Source: an uncultured Actinomycetes bacterium
Lineage (GTDB): Bacteria; Actinomycetota; Thermoleophilia; Solirubrobacterales; Solirubrobacteraceae
DNA: 64,000 bases
Assembly: GCA_937888775.1 (NCBI GenBank)
Contig: CALAQT010000067.1
Span: 27,717-91,716 of the forward strand
Direction of reading: 5' to 3'
The notes under the pieces were generated by a model. It saw only the letters and a list, made by a program, of their open reading frames with translations. It searched no databases and was not told the origin of the DNA. Made by a program: the position numbers and the translations under genes. Below are positions 9,454 through 19,430 of the stretch, in pieces (the first letter of the stretch is position 1; every line of letters begins with the position of its first letter).

Positions 9454-9816
9454 GTGAACGACTACGACATCAAGCTCGACGACAAATTCGGGCAGCTCAC
9501 GTTGATCGATCTCGCTCGGGAGGCGGCGGCTCACGAACCGTGGTTCAATCAGACGCTCACGACGGTCAATGACGCCGTGGTTCGGCTCGGGGTGCTGCAG
9601 GGCGAGTTCCATTGGCACAAGCACGACCGCGAAGACGAGTTCTTTCTCGTTCTCGACGGCGAGCTCGTGATCGAGGTGGAGGGCCGTGACGCGGTCAGGC
9701 TCGGCCCGCAGCAGGGCTTCACGATGCCGAAAGGGATCCTGCACAAGACCAGCGCTCCGACGCGCACCGTCGTCGTGATGGTCGAGCCGGCCGGCGTCGT
9801 GCCGACGGGCGACTGA
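9454..9816 (+). CDS. Cupin domain protein
   Basis: 120 residues from GTG 9454 (MNDYDIKLDDKFGQLTLIDL). Cupin motif 1 is GEFHWHKHDREDEFFLVLDG, giving two His and one Glu as metal ligands, and motif 2 is PKGILHKTSAP. The single-domain cupin fold is clear but the metal and substrate cannot be told. The longer frame from 9367 has no family support upstream. Confidence 0.85.
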   Translation: MNDYDIKLDDKFGQLTLIDLAREAAAHEPWFNQTLTTVNDAVVRLGVLQGEFHWHKHDREDEFFLVLDGELVIEVEGRDAVRLGPQQGFTMPKGILHKTSAPTRTVVVMVEPAGVVPTGD

Positions 9817-10346
9817 CCGGCCTCGATATCACCTCCGGCTCCAGCGCCCTTGCCTCTCCACCCGCTCACTGGACGCGTGAGCACCGAACGCCGACGTCGA
9901 CCAGCGCAGCGCCGCCAGAGGGGTCGATGCGGATGAGATGAGCCCCCCAATCGCGCGTCCGCAAGCCAACTTCTTGCGAACGCGTTCGAGGGACCCGGAT
10001 CTGGCCGCGAGCAGGGCTCCCTCCGCATTCGCGGCTTAGCTCCGGTGGTCGCCGAAAGCGCAGCGGACTCGCGGTGGCGCGAAATCGACGCGATGCGACC
10101 CCGACCACCGTGCCCGTCGCGGCCGGCGTGTCGCATCCGGCATCGTCTGATCGGATCGCTCCGAGGCCGACGTTTGCGCGATCGAGGCGTGCCTCGGGTG
10201 ACCGCCCGGGGTGCGCGAGCCGGCACCAGCCGAGTGGTGACGCTGATGCCGGGTTTACTATGGATGCCAGACAGTCGGATCGACGGATAGTGTCGGCCGG
10301 GTGGCGACGCTTGGTCGGTCGCAGTGGCGTGTGGAGGAGGATCGCG
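9817..10346. other. No gene recognised
   Basis: About 530 bases between the cupin and the repeat-protein gene. Long open frames on the minus strand here extend from antisense reading of the downstream repeats and are not believable genes. Confidence 0.5.
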
Positions 10347-11621
10347 ATGCAGGGCGTGCGGGCCGGTGCAATCGTTTCGGCGGCCGTGGTGGCGGCCGCG
10401 TTGATGCCGGCGCTCGCTGTCGGAGTGGGCAGGTCGCTCGTTTCGAGCGCGGACGCGCTGGCGGGGCGGGGCGACCTCTCCGGGGTGTCGTGCGTGTCGG
10501 TGGGCGCGTGCATCGCCGTCGGCGACATGAAGAACGGCGCGGGCACCAAGGTGACGTTGGCGGAGCGGTGGAACGGGAGGCGCTGGTCGGTCCAGGCCAC
10601 CCCTAACCCGGCCGGTGCGCTCAGCGCCGACCTGGGCGGGGTGTCGTGCGTGTCGGCTGACGCGTGCACCGCCGTCGGCGAGGACGAGAACCGCGCGGGC
10701 TACACCGTGACGCTGGTGGAGCGGTGGAGCGGGAGGCGCTGGGCGATCCAGGCCAGCCCCAACCCGAGCCGAGACGGCTACCCGAGCGGCCACCTGTACG
10801 GGGTGTCGTGCGAGGCGATGGACGCGTGCATCGCCGTCGGCGACGGCACGGGCGCCACGGGCACCCTGGCGACTTTGGCGGAGTGGTGGGATGGGACGAG
10901 CTGGACGATCCAGGCCGCCCCCAACCCGGCGGCCGGCGCGCAAACGAGCCACCTGACCAGCCAGCTGTTCGGTGCCTCGTGCGTGTCGTCGGGCGCGTGC
11001 ACCGCCGTCGGGGTAGACGAGAACAGCGGGGTCGGCGTAGACGAGAACAGCGGGGGCCCCGAGGTGACGTTGGCGGAGCGGTGGGATGGAACGAGCTGGG
11101 CGATCCAGTCCATCCCCGACCCAGCCGGCGACCTGGACAATGTCGACCTCACTGGGGTGTCGTGCGTGACGGCGGGCGCGTGCACCGCCGTCGGCGACTC
11201 CACCAACGGCGGGGGCGCCCAGGCGACGTTGGCAGAGCGCTGGGATGGAACGAGCTGGGCGATCCAGTCCACCCCCAACCCAGCCGGCGCTCGACGCAGC
11301 CCGACGACCGGGTTCAACGGCGTGTCGTGCGTGTCAGCGCACGCGTGCACCGCCGTCGGCGCCCACACCGACCGCGCGGGAACGTTCGTGACGCTGGCGG
11401 AGCGGTGGAACGGGCGGCGCTGGACGATCCAGGCCATCCCCAACCCGGCAGGCGCCAACCCGACCGGCGCTCAGGACAGCGGCCTCAACGGGGTGTCGTG
11501 CGCGTCGGCGCAAGCGTGCGTCGCTGTCGGCTCCGGCTATGACCGCGCGGGCACGGAGGTGACGCTGGCGGAGCGGTGGAACGGGAGGCGCTGGACGATC
11601 CAGGCGACCCCCCCAACCTAG
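10347..11621 (+). CDS. Secreted seven-repeat protein (predicted beta-propeller)
   Basis: 424 residues from ATG 10347, preceded by an AGGAGG ribosome site. A signal peptide (QGVRAGAIVSAAVVAAALMPALA) is followed by seven tandem repeats of about 50 residues. The consensus is LxGVSCxSxxACxAVG, a short variable loop, then TLAERWxGxxWxIQxxPNPAG. Each repeat has two cysteines nine residues apart and a tryptophan-rich strand. Seven blade-like repeats suggest a seven-bladed beta-propeller with one disulfide per blade. Repeat 4 carries an internal exact duplication (VGVDENSG twice). Such repeat proteins are frequent in Thermoleophilia. Ligand unknown. Confidence 0.8.
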   Translation: MQGVRAGAIVSAAVVAAALMPALAVGVGRSLVSSADALAGRGDLSGVSCVSVGACIAVGDMKNGAGTKVTLAERWNGRRWSVQATPNPAGALSADLGGVSCVSADACTAVGEDENRAGYTVTLVERWSGRRWAIQASPNPSRDGYPSGHLYGVSCEAMDACIAVGDGTGATGTLATLAEWWDGTSWTIQAAPNPAAGAQTSHLTSQLFGASCVSSGACTAVGVDENSGVGVDENSGGPEVTLAERWDGTSWAIQSIPDPAGDLDNVDLTGVSCVTAGACTAVGDSTNGGGAQATLAERWDGTSWAIQSTPNPAGARRSPTTGFNGVSCVSAHACTAVGAHTDRAGTFVTLAERWNGRRWTIQAIPNPAGANPTGAQDSGLNGVSCASAQACVAVGSGYDRAGTEVTLAERWNGRRWTIQATPPT

Positions 11622-11969
11622 CGCCGATGCTCGTATCCGAGCGGCAGACGCTCATGGCTGTCGAGCCGTCGCCGCAGACTGCCGACCGCCGCGTTGCCCA
11701 TGCATCGTCGGGATTCTGCACAGCTCGGCGCGCGCCCTGGTTTTCAGTGACCAGCAAGGCTCGTCTCACAAGCGCAACGTTGGGCGGACGCGGCGCAACG
11801 ATCGACAGCTGGCAGGAAGTCTCGCTGTTGGTCAGCTCGGCAGGATCTGCATGGTCTTTGGCGGAAAGGCTCGCAACCGATGCTCTGCGGTCGTCACAGC
11901 GACCGAAATTTCCTGCGGATAGCGGCTGTCTGCGGCGTGGCTCAGCTCGGTTCTGGCGGTTGCGGTGGG
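11622..11969. other. No gene recognised
   Basis: About 350 bases between two convergent genes. Nothing recognisable was found on either strand. Confidence 0.5.
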
Positions 11970-12929
<960 letters not shown>

Positions 12930-12990
12930 GGCCGTACCGTCTCAGCAACGAACCTTGATTGCAACACCTTGCCGATTCGGCGGCGCGGCG

Positions 12991-13665
12991 CTAGGGGAGA
13001 AGCGGCACGCCGGCCGCTAGGACCAGCACTGAGCTGCGGGCGCTGTTCAACTCATTGCGGACGTCACCGCCGACCACGACATGGCCGGACGGTGCGCTCG
13101 GTTGCGAGCCGACGACAATCAGGTCTACCGGCTCGCCGCGCGACTCACGAAGCGTTGCCCCGAGTTTCGCTACCAGCGCGCCCGCGGTCTCGCGCGCGAC
13201 ATCGTTGGTCGGGCCGGCGAGAGGCACAGCGATCGATCCGATTGCGCCATTGAGCTGCGCCCGCAGACCAGCGACCGCGATGGCAACGGCCACCGAACCA
13301 CCGTCAAGGAGGTGCTGAGCGGATGTGCCAGGCTCGACGTGACCGGGGGCGGTCCGGTAGTCAGAGCCAAACACGACCACCGACGCTCCCTCACTCTCGG
13401 CCAGCTGCCCCAAGCCGGCTCCGGTCGAGGCACCGATGACGACATGGCGGGCGATGTCCGCGTCGCCCAACATTGCGGCGCCGTGCTCGAGGCGCTGTTC
13501 GGCGTCATGCTGGGCCAGCTCCTCTCGGCGTGGGTCAAATTCCCGAGAGTGGCGCACGTATGCCAGCGCCAACGTGAAACCGGCCCGTGCCAGCATCTTG
13601 CCCAGCGCAAGCGCGTCGTCATCATTGGGAGTTCCGTCATAAGAGATGATCACGTTGGCGCTCAT
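12991..13665 (-). CDS. Universal stress protein, two-domain
   Basis: 224 residues from ATG 13665 (MSANVIISYDGTPNDDDAL). The first UspA fold contains the nucleotide-type loop GASTGAGLGQLAESEGASVVVFGS. A second, weaker UspA domain (SIAVPLAGPTNDVARETAG ... DLIVVGSQPSAPSGHVVVGGDV, then VLVLAAG) follows. Such proteins bind ATP or act as stress-responsive regulators. The classical GxxGxxxxxxxxxG(S/T) loop is partly altered. It is transcribed in the same direction as the Clp-N pseudogene, 60 bases upstream of it. Confidence 0.85.
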   Translation of the reverse strand: MSANVIISYDGTPNDDDALALGKMLARAGFTLALAYVRHSREFDPRREELAQHDAEQRLEHGAAMLGDADIARHVVIGASTGAGLGQLAESEGASVVVFGSDYRTAPGHVEPGTSAQHLLDGGSVAVAIAVAGLRAQLNGAIGSIAVPLAGPTNDVARETAGALVAKLGATLRESRGEPVDLIVVGSQPSAPSGHVVVGGDVRNELNSARSSVLVLAAGVPLLP

Positions 13666-13969
13666 AGGGCAATCCTGCGACCCAGTATCGCGCACGCGGC
13701 GGCCGCACGGATCGCGATCGGGTCGCTGGTCGCCAACCACGCCGGGTCGTCTCCTCCGGTGTCACGGAAGGCACGCCCAGGTCCCAGAGCAGTCGATCAG
13801 CGGCCGCTCCCGAGCTCCGCTGCGGTGCTCCACGCTCGGGCGCGCCGTCGCGTCTCACTGCCCAACGGCCAGCGGACGGTCCCGGCCGTCCGCCGAGGCC
13901 GTCTCGCGGGCGTCGAGCGCGTCCGCAGACCAACCTCTGCGGACATCGCGTCGTGAGACGCGACGGGGT

Positions 13970-14512
13970 CTAACTCTGGTTTAGCGATAGTGGCATCCCA
14001 TTGGGGATACACCGCTTGATCGCTGACTGGAAGGCTGGCGCGTTCTGGTCGATCCCGGGCGGGAGGTGGAAGCCGCCGTTCGCGGCCGGGTCGGGCATGT
14101 TCGCCATGCCGTGGGCGCGTACGCAGGCGGCGAACTTCACCAGCTGGGCGTGCTGCGCGGCGCTGACGGGCTGGTTGCCCGGTCCCTGGCTCCCGGGCGG
14201 CAGCAACTTCTCGCACGCATGCTGGGCCGAGTTGAACGCGGGTGATTGCGCGACCGATGCCGACACTCCCTGGCTGACGCCAACGCCGAGGGCGGAGCGC
14301 TTGAGCGTTGGGTCCTGGAAGCCCGGGAGACGGTGCGCGCGCATGCACTGCGCGAACGCCACCTGTTTCGCGAGCGCGTGGCTCACGAACTGCTTGGCGG
14401 ACTGTGTCGCGGTTGGCGAGTTCGATCCGCAGCTGGCGATCGCGACGCTGGCCGCCACCGCAACGGTCGCCAGCGTCGGCCGACGCCGGCCCGGTCCACT
14501 GATGCAATCCAT
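13970..14512 (-). CDS. Lipoprotein with two CxRxxG...PDP repeats (paralog 1)
   Basis: 180 residues from ATG 14512, which has a clear AAGGAGA ribosome site. A lipoprotein signal (LATVAVAASVAIASCGSNS) places it at the outer face of the membrane. Two related segments follow: FAQCMRAHRLPGFQDP and FAACVRAHGMANMPDP. A second copy of the family lies at 16831-17397, so the pair flanks a two-component system. The gene is divergent from the response regulator at 14623, with 110 bases between. Function unknown; the pattern is common in Thermoleophilia. Confidence 0.75.
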   Translation of the reverse strand: MDCISGPGRRRPTLATVAVAASVAIASCGSNSPTATQSAKQFVSHALAKQVAFAQCMRAHRLPGFQDPTLKRSALGVGVSQGVSASVAQSPAFNSAQHACEKLLPPGSQGPGNQPVSAAQHAQLVKFAACVRAHGMANMPDPAANGGFHLPPGIDQNAPAFQSAIKRCIPNGMPLSLNQS

Positions 14513-14622
14513 CTCGTCTCCTTGAGTTGCTGTGCAGTGGCTTGTACGCGGGGGCGGGTTTCGGCAACGTATCGCAGCGCTGATACCGCGCCGAAACCGG
14601 CGAGGATTACTCTGGCCCGACG

Positions 14623-15276
14623 ATGCGAGTGCTGGTGATCGAGGACGACGAGGAGCTGGCCGAGACGGTCGCCGCCGGGCTGCGCAACGCCCGGATGGCG
14701 GTCGACGTGGCGCTCGACGGGACCGCCGGACTCTCCCGCGCACGGGTCAACGAGTACGACGTGATCCTGGTCGACCGCGACCTGCCCGGGCTGCACGGAG
14801 ACAAGGTGTGCGCGGAGCTGGTCGGCAGCGGCTCCCGAAGTCGCGTGTTAATGCTGACCGCCGCCGCGAGCACGTCGGACCTGATCGAGGGGCTTGGGCT
14901 CGGGGCCGACGACTATCTCGGCAAGCCGTTCGATTTCGGGGAGCTGGTCGCACGCGTCGTCGCGCTCGCGCGCCGCGCGCAGCCGTCGGTACCACCGCAG
15001 CTGAGGCATGGCGACGTGACCGTCGACACGGCGGAGCGGCGTGCGTCGCGCGGCGGACGCTCGCTCGAGCTGGCGCCGAAGGAGTTCGGCGTGCTCGAGC
15101 TGCTGCTTGCCTCGCAGGGACGGTGTGTGTCTGCCGAGGAGTTGCTCGCGCGCGTCTGGGACGAGGAGGCGGACCCGTTCACGAACGCCGTCAAGATCAC
15201 GATCAGCCGCCTGCGAGCGAAGCTCGGCGATCCGCCGATGATCGAGACGGTCGCGAAATACGGGTATCGGATCTGA
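14623..15276 (+). CDS. OmpR-family response regulator
   Basis: 217 residues from ATG 14623. The receiver domain has the acidic pair IEDDEE, phospho-acceptor D51 (LVDRDLPG) and the lysine of GKPF. The C-terminal winged helix is typical of OmpR/PhoB (LELAPKEFGVLELLL, then VKITISRLRAKLGDPPMIETVAKYGYRI). Its stop codon overlaps the start of the kinase gene (TGATG), so the two are translationally coupled. Likely targets are the flanking lipoprotein genes, by position only. Confidence 0.93.
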   Translation: MRVLVIEDDEELAETVAAGLRNARMAVDVALDGTAGLSRARVNEYDVILVDRDLPGLHGDKVCAELVGSGSRSRVLMLTAAASTSDLIEGLGLGADDYLGKPFDFGELVARVVALARRAQPSVPPQLRHGDVTVDTAERRASRGGRSLELAPKEFGVLELLLASQGRCVSAEELLARVWDEEADPFTNAVKITISRLRAKLGDPPMIETVAKYGYRI

Positions 15277-16409
15277 TGGTCTCGGCGGCCGGTGACGCTC
15301 GTGTTAGCTGGCGGTCGCGGCTGCCGCGACGGACAGTTCGGATGCAGCTGACGGCGCTATACGCGCTGGTGCTGTCGGCCTCGGGCGCGGCCGTGCTCGG
15401 GATCACGATCGTGCTCGCGTTCGGCTTGCGCGCGACGTCGGTGCAGTCCGTCACGGGAGCGGTTCGCTCCAACCAGTTCTCCCGTGACTTCGTTGCGATC
15501 ATGATCGGCGGCGGCATCGCGCTCGCGATCGTGGCGGTCGCGTCGGTGTGGGTCGCCTGGCTGCTCGCCGGACGGGTATTGAGTCCGCTGCGCTCGATCA
15601 CATCAGCGGCTCGGGACATCTCCGCGACCAGCCTCGACCGGCGGCTCGCGCTCGACGGTCCCGATGACGAGCTCAAGGAGCTCGGCGACACGTTCGACGG
15701 CCTGCTGGAACGGCTCGACGCGTCGTTCTCGGCTCAGCGGCAGTTCATTGCTAACGCCTCCCACGAGCTGCGAACGCCGCTGGCGCGCTTGAAGACTCTG
15801 ACCCAGGTCGCGCTGTCGGACCCGAGCGCCGATGTCGCCTCGCTGCGAGCGGCGCACGAGCGCGTGCTCGCGTCCGAGCAGCAGCTCGAGCTGCTGATCG
15901 AAGCGCTGCTGACGCTCGCCGAGGGCGAGCAGACGTCGGGCCGGCGCGCACAGATGGATCTGGGGAATGTCGCGGCGCGGGTGCTAGACGGCCGTACAGC
16001 GGAGATCGAGGGCAGCGGGCTGCGCCTCGACGCCTCTCTCGAGCCGACGGCCGCGACGGGCGACCCGCGACTGGTCGAGCGACTGGTGGACAACCTCGTC
16101 GACAACGCGATCCGTCACAACGAGCACGACGGCTGGATCGAGGTCAGCACTAGTGGCGGGGCCGTGTCCGTCGCCAACGGCGGCGCGCCGATCTCAGCTG
16201 AAGAGCTCGAGCGGATCAAGCAGCCGTTCGGCCGCGGCGCCGGCGAGCGGCGGGGCCGTGCCGACGGTCACGGGCTGGGCCTGTCGATCGTGCAGGCAAT
16301 CGCCGCCGCGCACGGCGCCGTGATCTCGGTGAGCGCGCCCGGCGACGGCGGCCTGCGCGTCGAGGTTCAGTTTCCGGCCGACTTGCCACGCTCCGAGAGC
16401 GGCGCCTGA
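15276..16409 (+). CDS. Sensor histidine kinase
   Basis: 377 residues from ATG 15276, overlapping the regulator stop. Two membrane segments (LTALYALVLSASGAAVLGI; IMIGGGIALAIVAVASVWV) bracket a very short extracellular stretch. Next come a HAMP domain, the H-box FIANASHELRTPLARLKTL, the N-box DNLVDNAIRHNE and the G-box GHGLGLSIVQAIAAAHG. The small sensing loop suggests it reads membrane state or works with a partner, possibly the neighbouring lipoproteins (inference). Confidence 0.93.
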   Translation: MVSAAGDARVSWRSRLPRRTVRMQLTALYALVLSASGAAVLGITIVLAFGLRATSVQSVTGAVRSNQFSRDFVAIMIGGGIALAIVAVASVWVAWLLAGRVLSPLRSITSAARDISATSLDRRLALDGPDDELKELGDTFDGLLERLDASFSAQRQFIANASHELRTPLARLKTLTQVALSDPSADVASLRAAHERVLASEQQLELLIEALLTLAEGEQTSGRRAQMDLGNVAARVLDGRTAEIEGSGLRLDASLEPTAATGDPRLVERLVDNLVDNAIRHNEHDGWIEVSTSGGAVSVANGGAPISAEELERIKQPFGRGAGERRGRADGHGLGLSIVQAIAAAHGAVISVSAPGDGGLRVEVQFPADLPRSESGA

Positions 16410-16830
16410 AAACGGGAGCCACGCCCGGCAACCTCGTCGACCCCGGCGGCGTCCTGACGAGGAGCCTGTTCGACTCAGACGTCGCCTTCTGCACCGCCAA
16501 GGGCACAAGTCGGACGTGCTCGGACAGCGGTTCCGCCGCGTCCGGCGGGCGAGGTTGTTGGCGCGCAGGCCCCCGACGTCTCTCGACATCGACCTCGACA
16601 ACCGGCTCGAGGCCACGATCAGGCCACGTCCGTAGCACCCCCAACCACCGAACGGCAGCCCAAGCACCGAGTGGATGCCGCCACTTGCCCCCTTTCCCCG
16701 CCGCAGGCGTACCCAGCTGCTTCCCGGAAGCTGCCCGCTGCCGCGCGAGCACCAGGGGACAAGTTCGCCCCGTCGGCGGCCACGCCGGCGCCGAAACCTG
16801 AGGCTGGCGAGGATACTTCAGCGAGCGAGT
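16410..16830. other. No gene recognised
   Basis: About 420 bases after the kinase gene. Open frames on the minus strand are shadows. No clear terminator was found. Confidence 0.5.
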
Positions 16831-17397
16831 TCACGGCCCGACGGTGATGCGTTGCCCGCTCCCGCCGACCCCGCACGCTGCCGCGGCCTGCTTGAACGCC
16901 GGTGATTGGGGGTTGACCCCGCCAAGACCGGCATTGATCTGGCCGCCCGAGAACGTCGGGTCGGGGAAGTTCGGCACGCCGTGCGTGCGCATGCACTCCG
17001 CGTTGGCGATCGCCGCGACCTTCTGGCTCTCAGAGACCGCCGGCGGCGGGCCGCCGGGCGGTAGATACTCCTTGCAAGCCTTTTCCGCGTGGATCAGCGC
17101 CGGGCCGCCGAACGGGATCCCCATCACGACCATCGAGTCGCTGGAGGTCACGATCAGGCCACCGGGGAATCCGACACCACCACCGTTCGGCCCCGCACGC
17201 GGGTCTGGGAAGCCCGAGACGCCGTTGGCGCGCATGCACCGAGACATCGCAGCCGGCGAGCTCCTCGGTCCGTACGGACTGGACGAGCCGCTGGGTTTGG
17301 AGCTCGAGGCGCCACAAGCACCGATCACCACGGAGAAGCTCACGACGATGGCGGCGATCGACCAGGTGTGGCGGTGGTTGTTCGGTTCCGTCGACAT
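16831..17397 (-). CDS. Lipoprotein with two CMRxxG...FPDP repeats (paralog 2)
   Basis: 188 residues from ATG 17397 (MSTEPNNHRHTWSIAAIVV). The lipobox is SVVIGACGASSS. The two repeat segments are SRCMRANGVSGFPDPRAG and AECMRTHGVPNFPDPTFSG, the same design as the protein at 13970-14512. A longer frame from GTG 17433 is possible, but its extra residues break the signal peptide. Role unknown. Confidence 0.7.
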   Translation of the reverse strand: MSTEPNNHRHTWSIAAIVVSFSVVIGACGASSSKPSGSSSPYGPRSSPAAMSRCMRANGVSGFPDPRAGPNGGGVGFPGGLIVTSSDSMVVMGIPFGGPALIHAEKACKEYLPPGGPPPAVSESQKVAAIANAECMRTHGVPNFPDPTFSGGQINAGLGGVNPQSPAFKQAAAACGVGGSGQRITVGP

Positions 17398-17842
17398 GGC
17401 GTCGGCGCGCTCGGCTCGCACGCTCGCGAGCACGGTGATCGTTGTACCGCAGACGGTGTAACACCGCGGTAACGCCGTTATGCAGCTGGTATCCGCGATC
17501 GGGCATCCAGCACTGCCAGATGCCGGTGTCGGACGGTCGGCACAGACGCGCCACTCGGCCGGCGGTCAAATCAACCAGCACTCAACGGCGGTCCTGGCGG
17601 CCAGCAAGGCCTGCATCTCGCTGGCCGATGACGTCGGTTAGACCGGCAGGAGTTCGCCTAGTTCCGCGAATTCTGCCATGCCGTGAAGCACTCCTGCCCC
17701 TCCCGCGTGCCCCGCTTTCGTGCCGCCACTACCATCGCCCCACCGCCGAGGACTCACCCGCCTCGCGCGGATAGGAGGCTTGCGTCGCAGATGCCCATCG
17801 ACCAACGAACTGTGCACGCGCCAGCGATGAGCACCACTCGTC
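17398..17842. other. No gene recognised
   Basis: About 445 bases upstream of the integrase remnant. The missing N-terminal part of the integrase could not be recognised here in any frame. Confidence 0.45.
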
Positions 17843-18241
17843 GTGCGGAAGGCCAAGAGCCCGGCGGGGACAGGCCGGCGACCGCCGATCGCCGAGCCGC
17901 TCCGGCCGATCCTGCTCGGTGAGTTCATGCGGCAAGGGCGGCGGGAGAGCGGAGCGGTGAGCGCCGTTTCGGTCACCTCGGGCAAGATCGCCGAGCGAGC
18001 CCGCAAGCGCTGGGCCGCTGCTGCGCTCGAGCCGATCACGTTGCACGAGTGCCGACACACCTATGCGAGCTTCCTGATGGCCGCGGGCTACACCCTCCGG
18101 GAGCTGATGGAGTACATGGGCCACAGCTCGCTCCAGGCGACCGAGCGCTACGTGAAGCTGCTCCCGCCGCTCGACGAGACCGATCCGGCTGAGCGCCTCA
18201 ATGCGTACCTTCGGCGTCGCGCCCTTGAGTCGAGCGCTTGA
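17843..18241 (+). pseudogene. Tyrosine recombinase (integrase), C-terminal remnant
   Basis: About 130 codons. The C-terminal catalytic motifs are intact: HECRHTYASFLMAAG (box II, His and Arg), the GHSS histidine and the nucleophile in ATERYVKLLPP. The N-terminal DNA-binding domains and the box I arginine are missing, so it cannot be active. The piece before box II (PIAEPLRPILLGEFMRQGRR) matches the usual spacing but the middle is eroded. Its place 1.8 kb inside the right attachment repeat fits an integrase of the island that ends at 20038. Confidence 0.75.
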
Positions 18242-18383
18242 GCGGTCACGCACGGTTGGCGAGGTCGGTCAACCGCGGCGCTCTGAGTTGAAGTTCCGCC
18301 GGGAGGGAATATAGCTTTGGCGGTGAAAAGCGTCGGAGCGAGCGTTTGCGGCGCTCGCTCCGACGGTTTGCGGTGGTGAGCCG

Positions 18384-18555
18384 CTACTTCTCCCGGCGGA
18401 CGCCCTTGAAGGGGCTTACCGTCGGTCTTCTGGTCCATGAACCGCCCGGTCTGCGCGTCGCGCTTGGTCCAGTTCCCGTTTGGGGTCTGAACCTGAGAGC
18501 GACCGCGGACCGCGCCGATCCGATGGCCGTCACCGATGGGGGCGTTCTTAGCCAA
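18384..18555 (-). pseudogene. Small conserved basic protein with a +1 frameshift
   Basis: An excellent AGGAGG ribosome site precedes a TTG start at 18555 (MAKNAPIGDGHRIGAVRGR, then SQVQTPNGNWTKRDAQTGRF and MDQKTDGKP). In the present frame the protein then runs into unrelated sequence (LQGRPPGEV). Skipping one C of the CCCC run gives KPFKGVRREK and a TAG at 18384-18386, which is the ending I recall for this small family of about 55 residues found near mobile DNA. Either a real single-base insertion or a homopolymer sequencing error explains it. Function unknown. Confidence 0.6.
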
Positions 18556-18708
18556 CAGAATCACCTCCTATCACCGCTGAGATTTGTCGGCCAACTGCTC
18601 CGACAGAGCGGCTGCTTAGAGGCTATGGAGGACGGCGGACGTAACGCCGCGTCCGAACGCACATTGTCCTCAGTCCCGGGACTTGGGACAATCGCTACGC
18701 TTGGTCGC

Positions 18709-19254
18709 ATGCTCAAGGGTGAGGACATCGTGGTTCTGCTCAAGCTCGTCGACGCGGCGCCGGATTGGACCGTGCGGTCGATTGCGGACGAGACCACAAT
18801 TCCGCGGAGCGTCGTACACCGTGCCATCAAGCGGATCGGCGCCGCCGGCCTGTTCAACGAGCGCCTGCGCCGGGTCAACCTCAGTCAGTCAGAGGAGTTC
18901 CTGGTCTACGGCCTGCGGTACGTGTTCCCAGCGAGGCTCGACGGACCGAGTCGAGGGGTTCCGACTGCCTGGGTGGCTGAACCGCTCGCCAGCCACATCA
19001 TGTCGTCCGATGAGCTACCACCGGTCTGGCCAGATGCTTTCGGTGAGGGCCGAGGGCTCGCGGTACCCCTCCTGCACGGGTCCGTTGTTGAGGCGTCGAG
19101 CCGTGATCCCGCGCTCGGCGAGCGGTTGGCGCTGGTTGATGCCCTTCGCATCGACAGCGCCGGCGCGCGCGTCCGTGGCGTCGCCGCGCGACTCCTCATC
19201 GAACGGATCGGTGGCATCAATGAATCGTGGGCGTTGCGGCTGTCGGTAACCTGA
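18709..19254 (+). CDS. Winged-helix protein of unknown target
   Basis: 181 residues from ATG 18709 (MLKGEDIVVLLKLVDAAPDW). The N-terminal third is a helix-turn-helix of MarR/Rrf2-like shape (TVRSIADETTIPRSVVHRAIKRIGAAGLF). The rest (LVYGLRYVFPA, GRGLAVPLLHG, RLALVDALRIDSAGARVRGVAARLL) matches a conserved actinobacterial family without known function. Two toxin-antitoxin-like genes follow immediately, so it may regulate them. A longer frame from 18346 overlaps the opposite-strand small gene and is not supported. Confidence 0.65.
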   Translation: MLKGEDIVVLLKLVDAAPDWTVRSIADETTIPRSVVHRAIKRIGAAGLFNERLRRVNLSQSEEFLVYGLRYVFPARLDGPSRGVPTAWVAEPLASHIMSSDELPPVWPDAFGEGRGLAVPLLHGSVVEASSRDPALGERLALVDALRIDSAGARVRGVAARLLIERIGGINESWALRLSVT

Positions 19255-19259
19255 ACTAC

Positions 19260-19427
19260 GTGAAGCAATCGCGGACGAACATCGCCTTGGTGGCTGAGCG
19301 CCGGGACATGTCCGACGAGGAACGGGCGGCCCGGCTGGCGGAGCTTGCTGAGCTCATCTTCGATCCGGATTGGCTCGACCGTGAGACGCTCGCGGAGCTC
19401 GAGAAGCACGAAGACGACCATCTGTAG
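19260..19427 (+). CDS. VapB-like antitoxin candidate
   Basis: About 55 residues from GTG 19260, five bases after the previous stop. The sequence is charged and helical (MSDEERAARLAELAELIFDP, DWLDRETLAELEKHEDDHL) with no clear ribbon-helix-helix. It is assigned as antitoxin because it directly precedes, with a 3-base gap, a PIN-domain toxin gene. A start at 19227 inside the preceding gene is also possible. Confidence 0.5.
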   Translation: MKQSRTNIALVAERRDMSDEERAARLAELAELIFDPDWLDRETLAELEKHEDDHL

Positions 19428-19430
19428 CGC

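Noticed and set aside
9549..10952. 467-codon open frame on the minus strand
   Set aside because: It is antisense to the repeat protein and cupin. Its sequence is Arg/Ala/Pro-rich and mirrors the GC-rich repeats.
14532..15275. Upstream extension of the histidine kinase frame
   Set aside because: It overlaps the whole response regulator gene in another frame. The kinase start at 15276 overlaps the regulator stop as expected.
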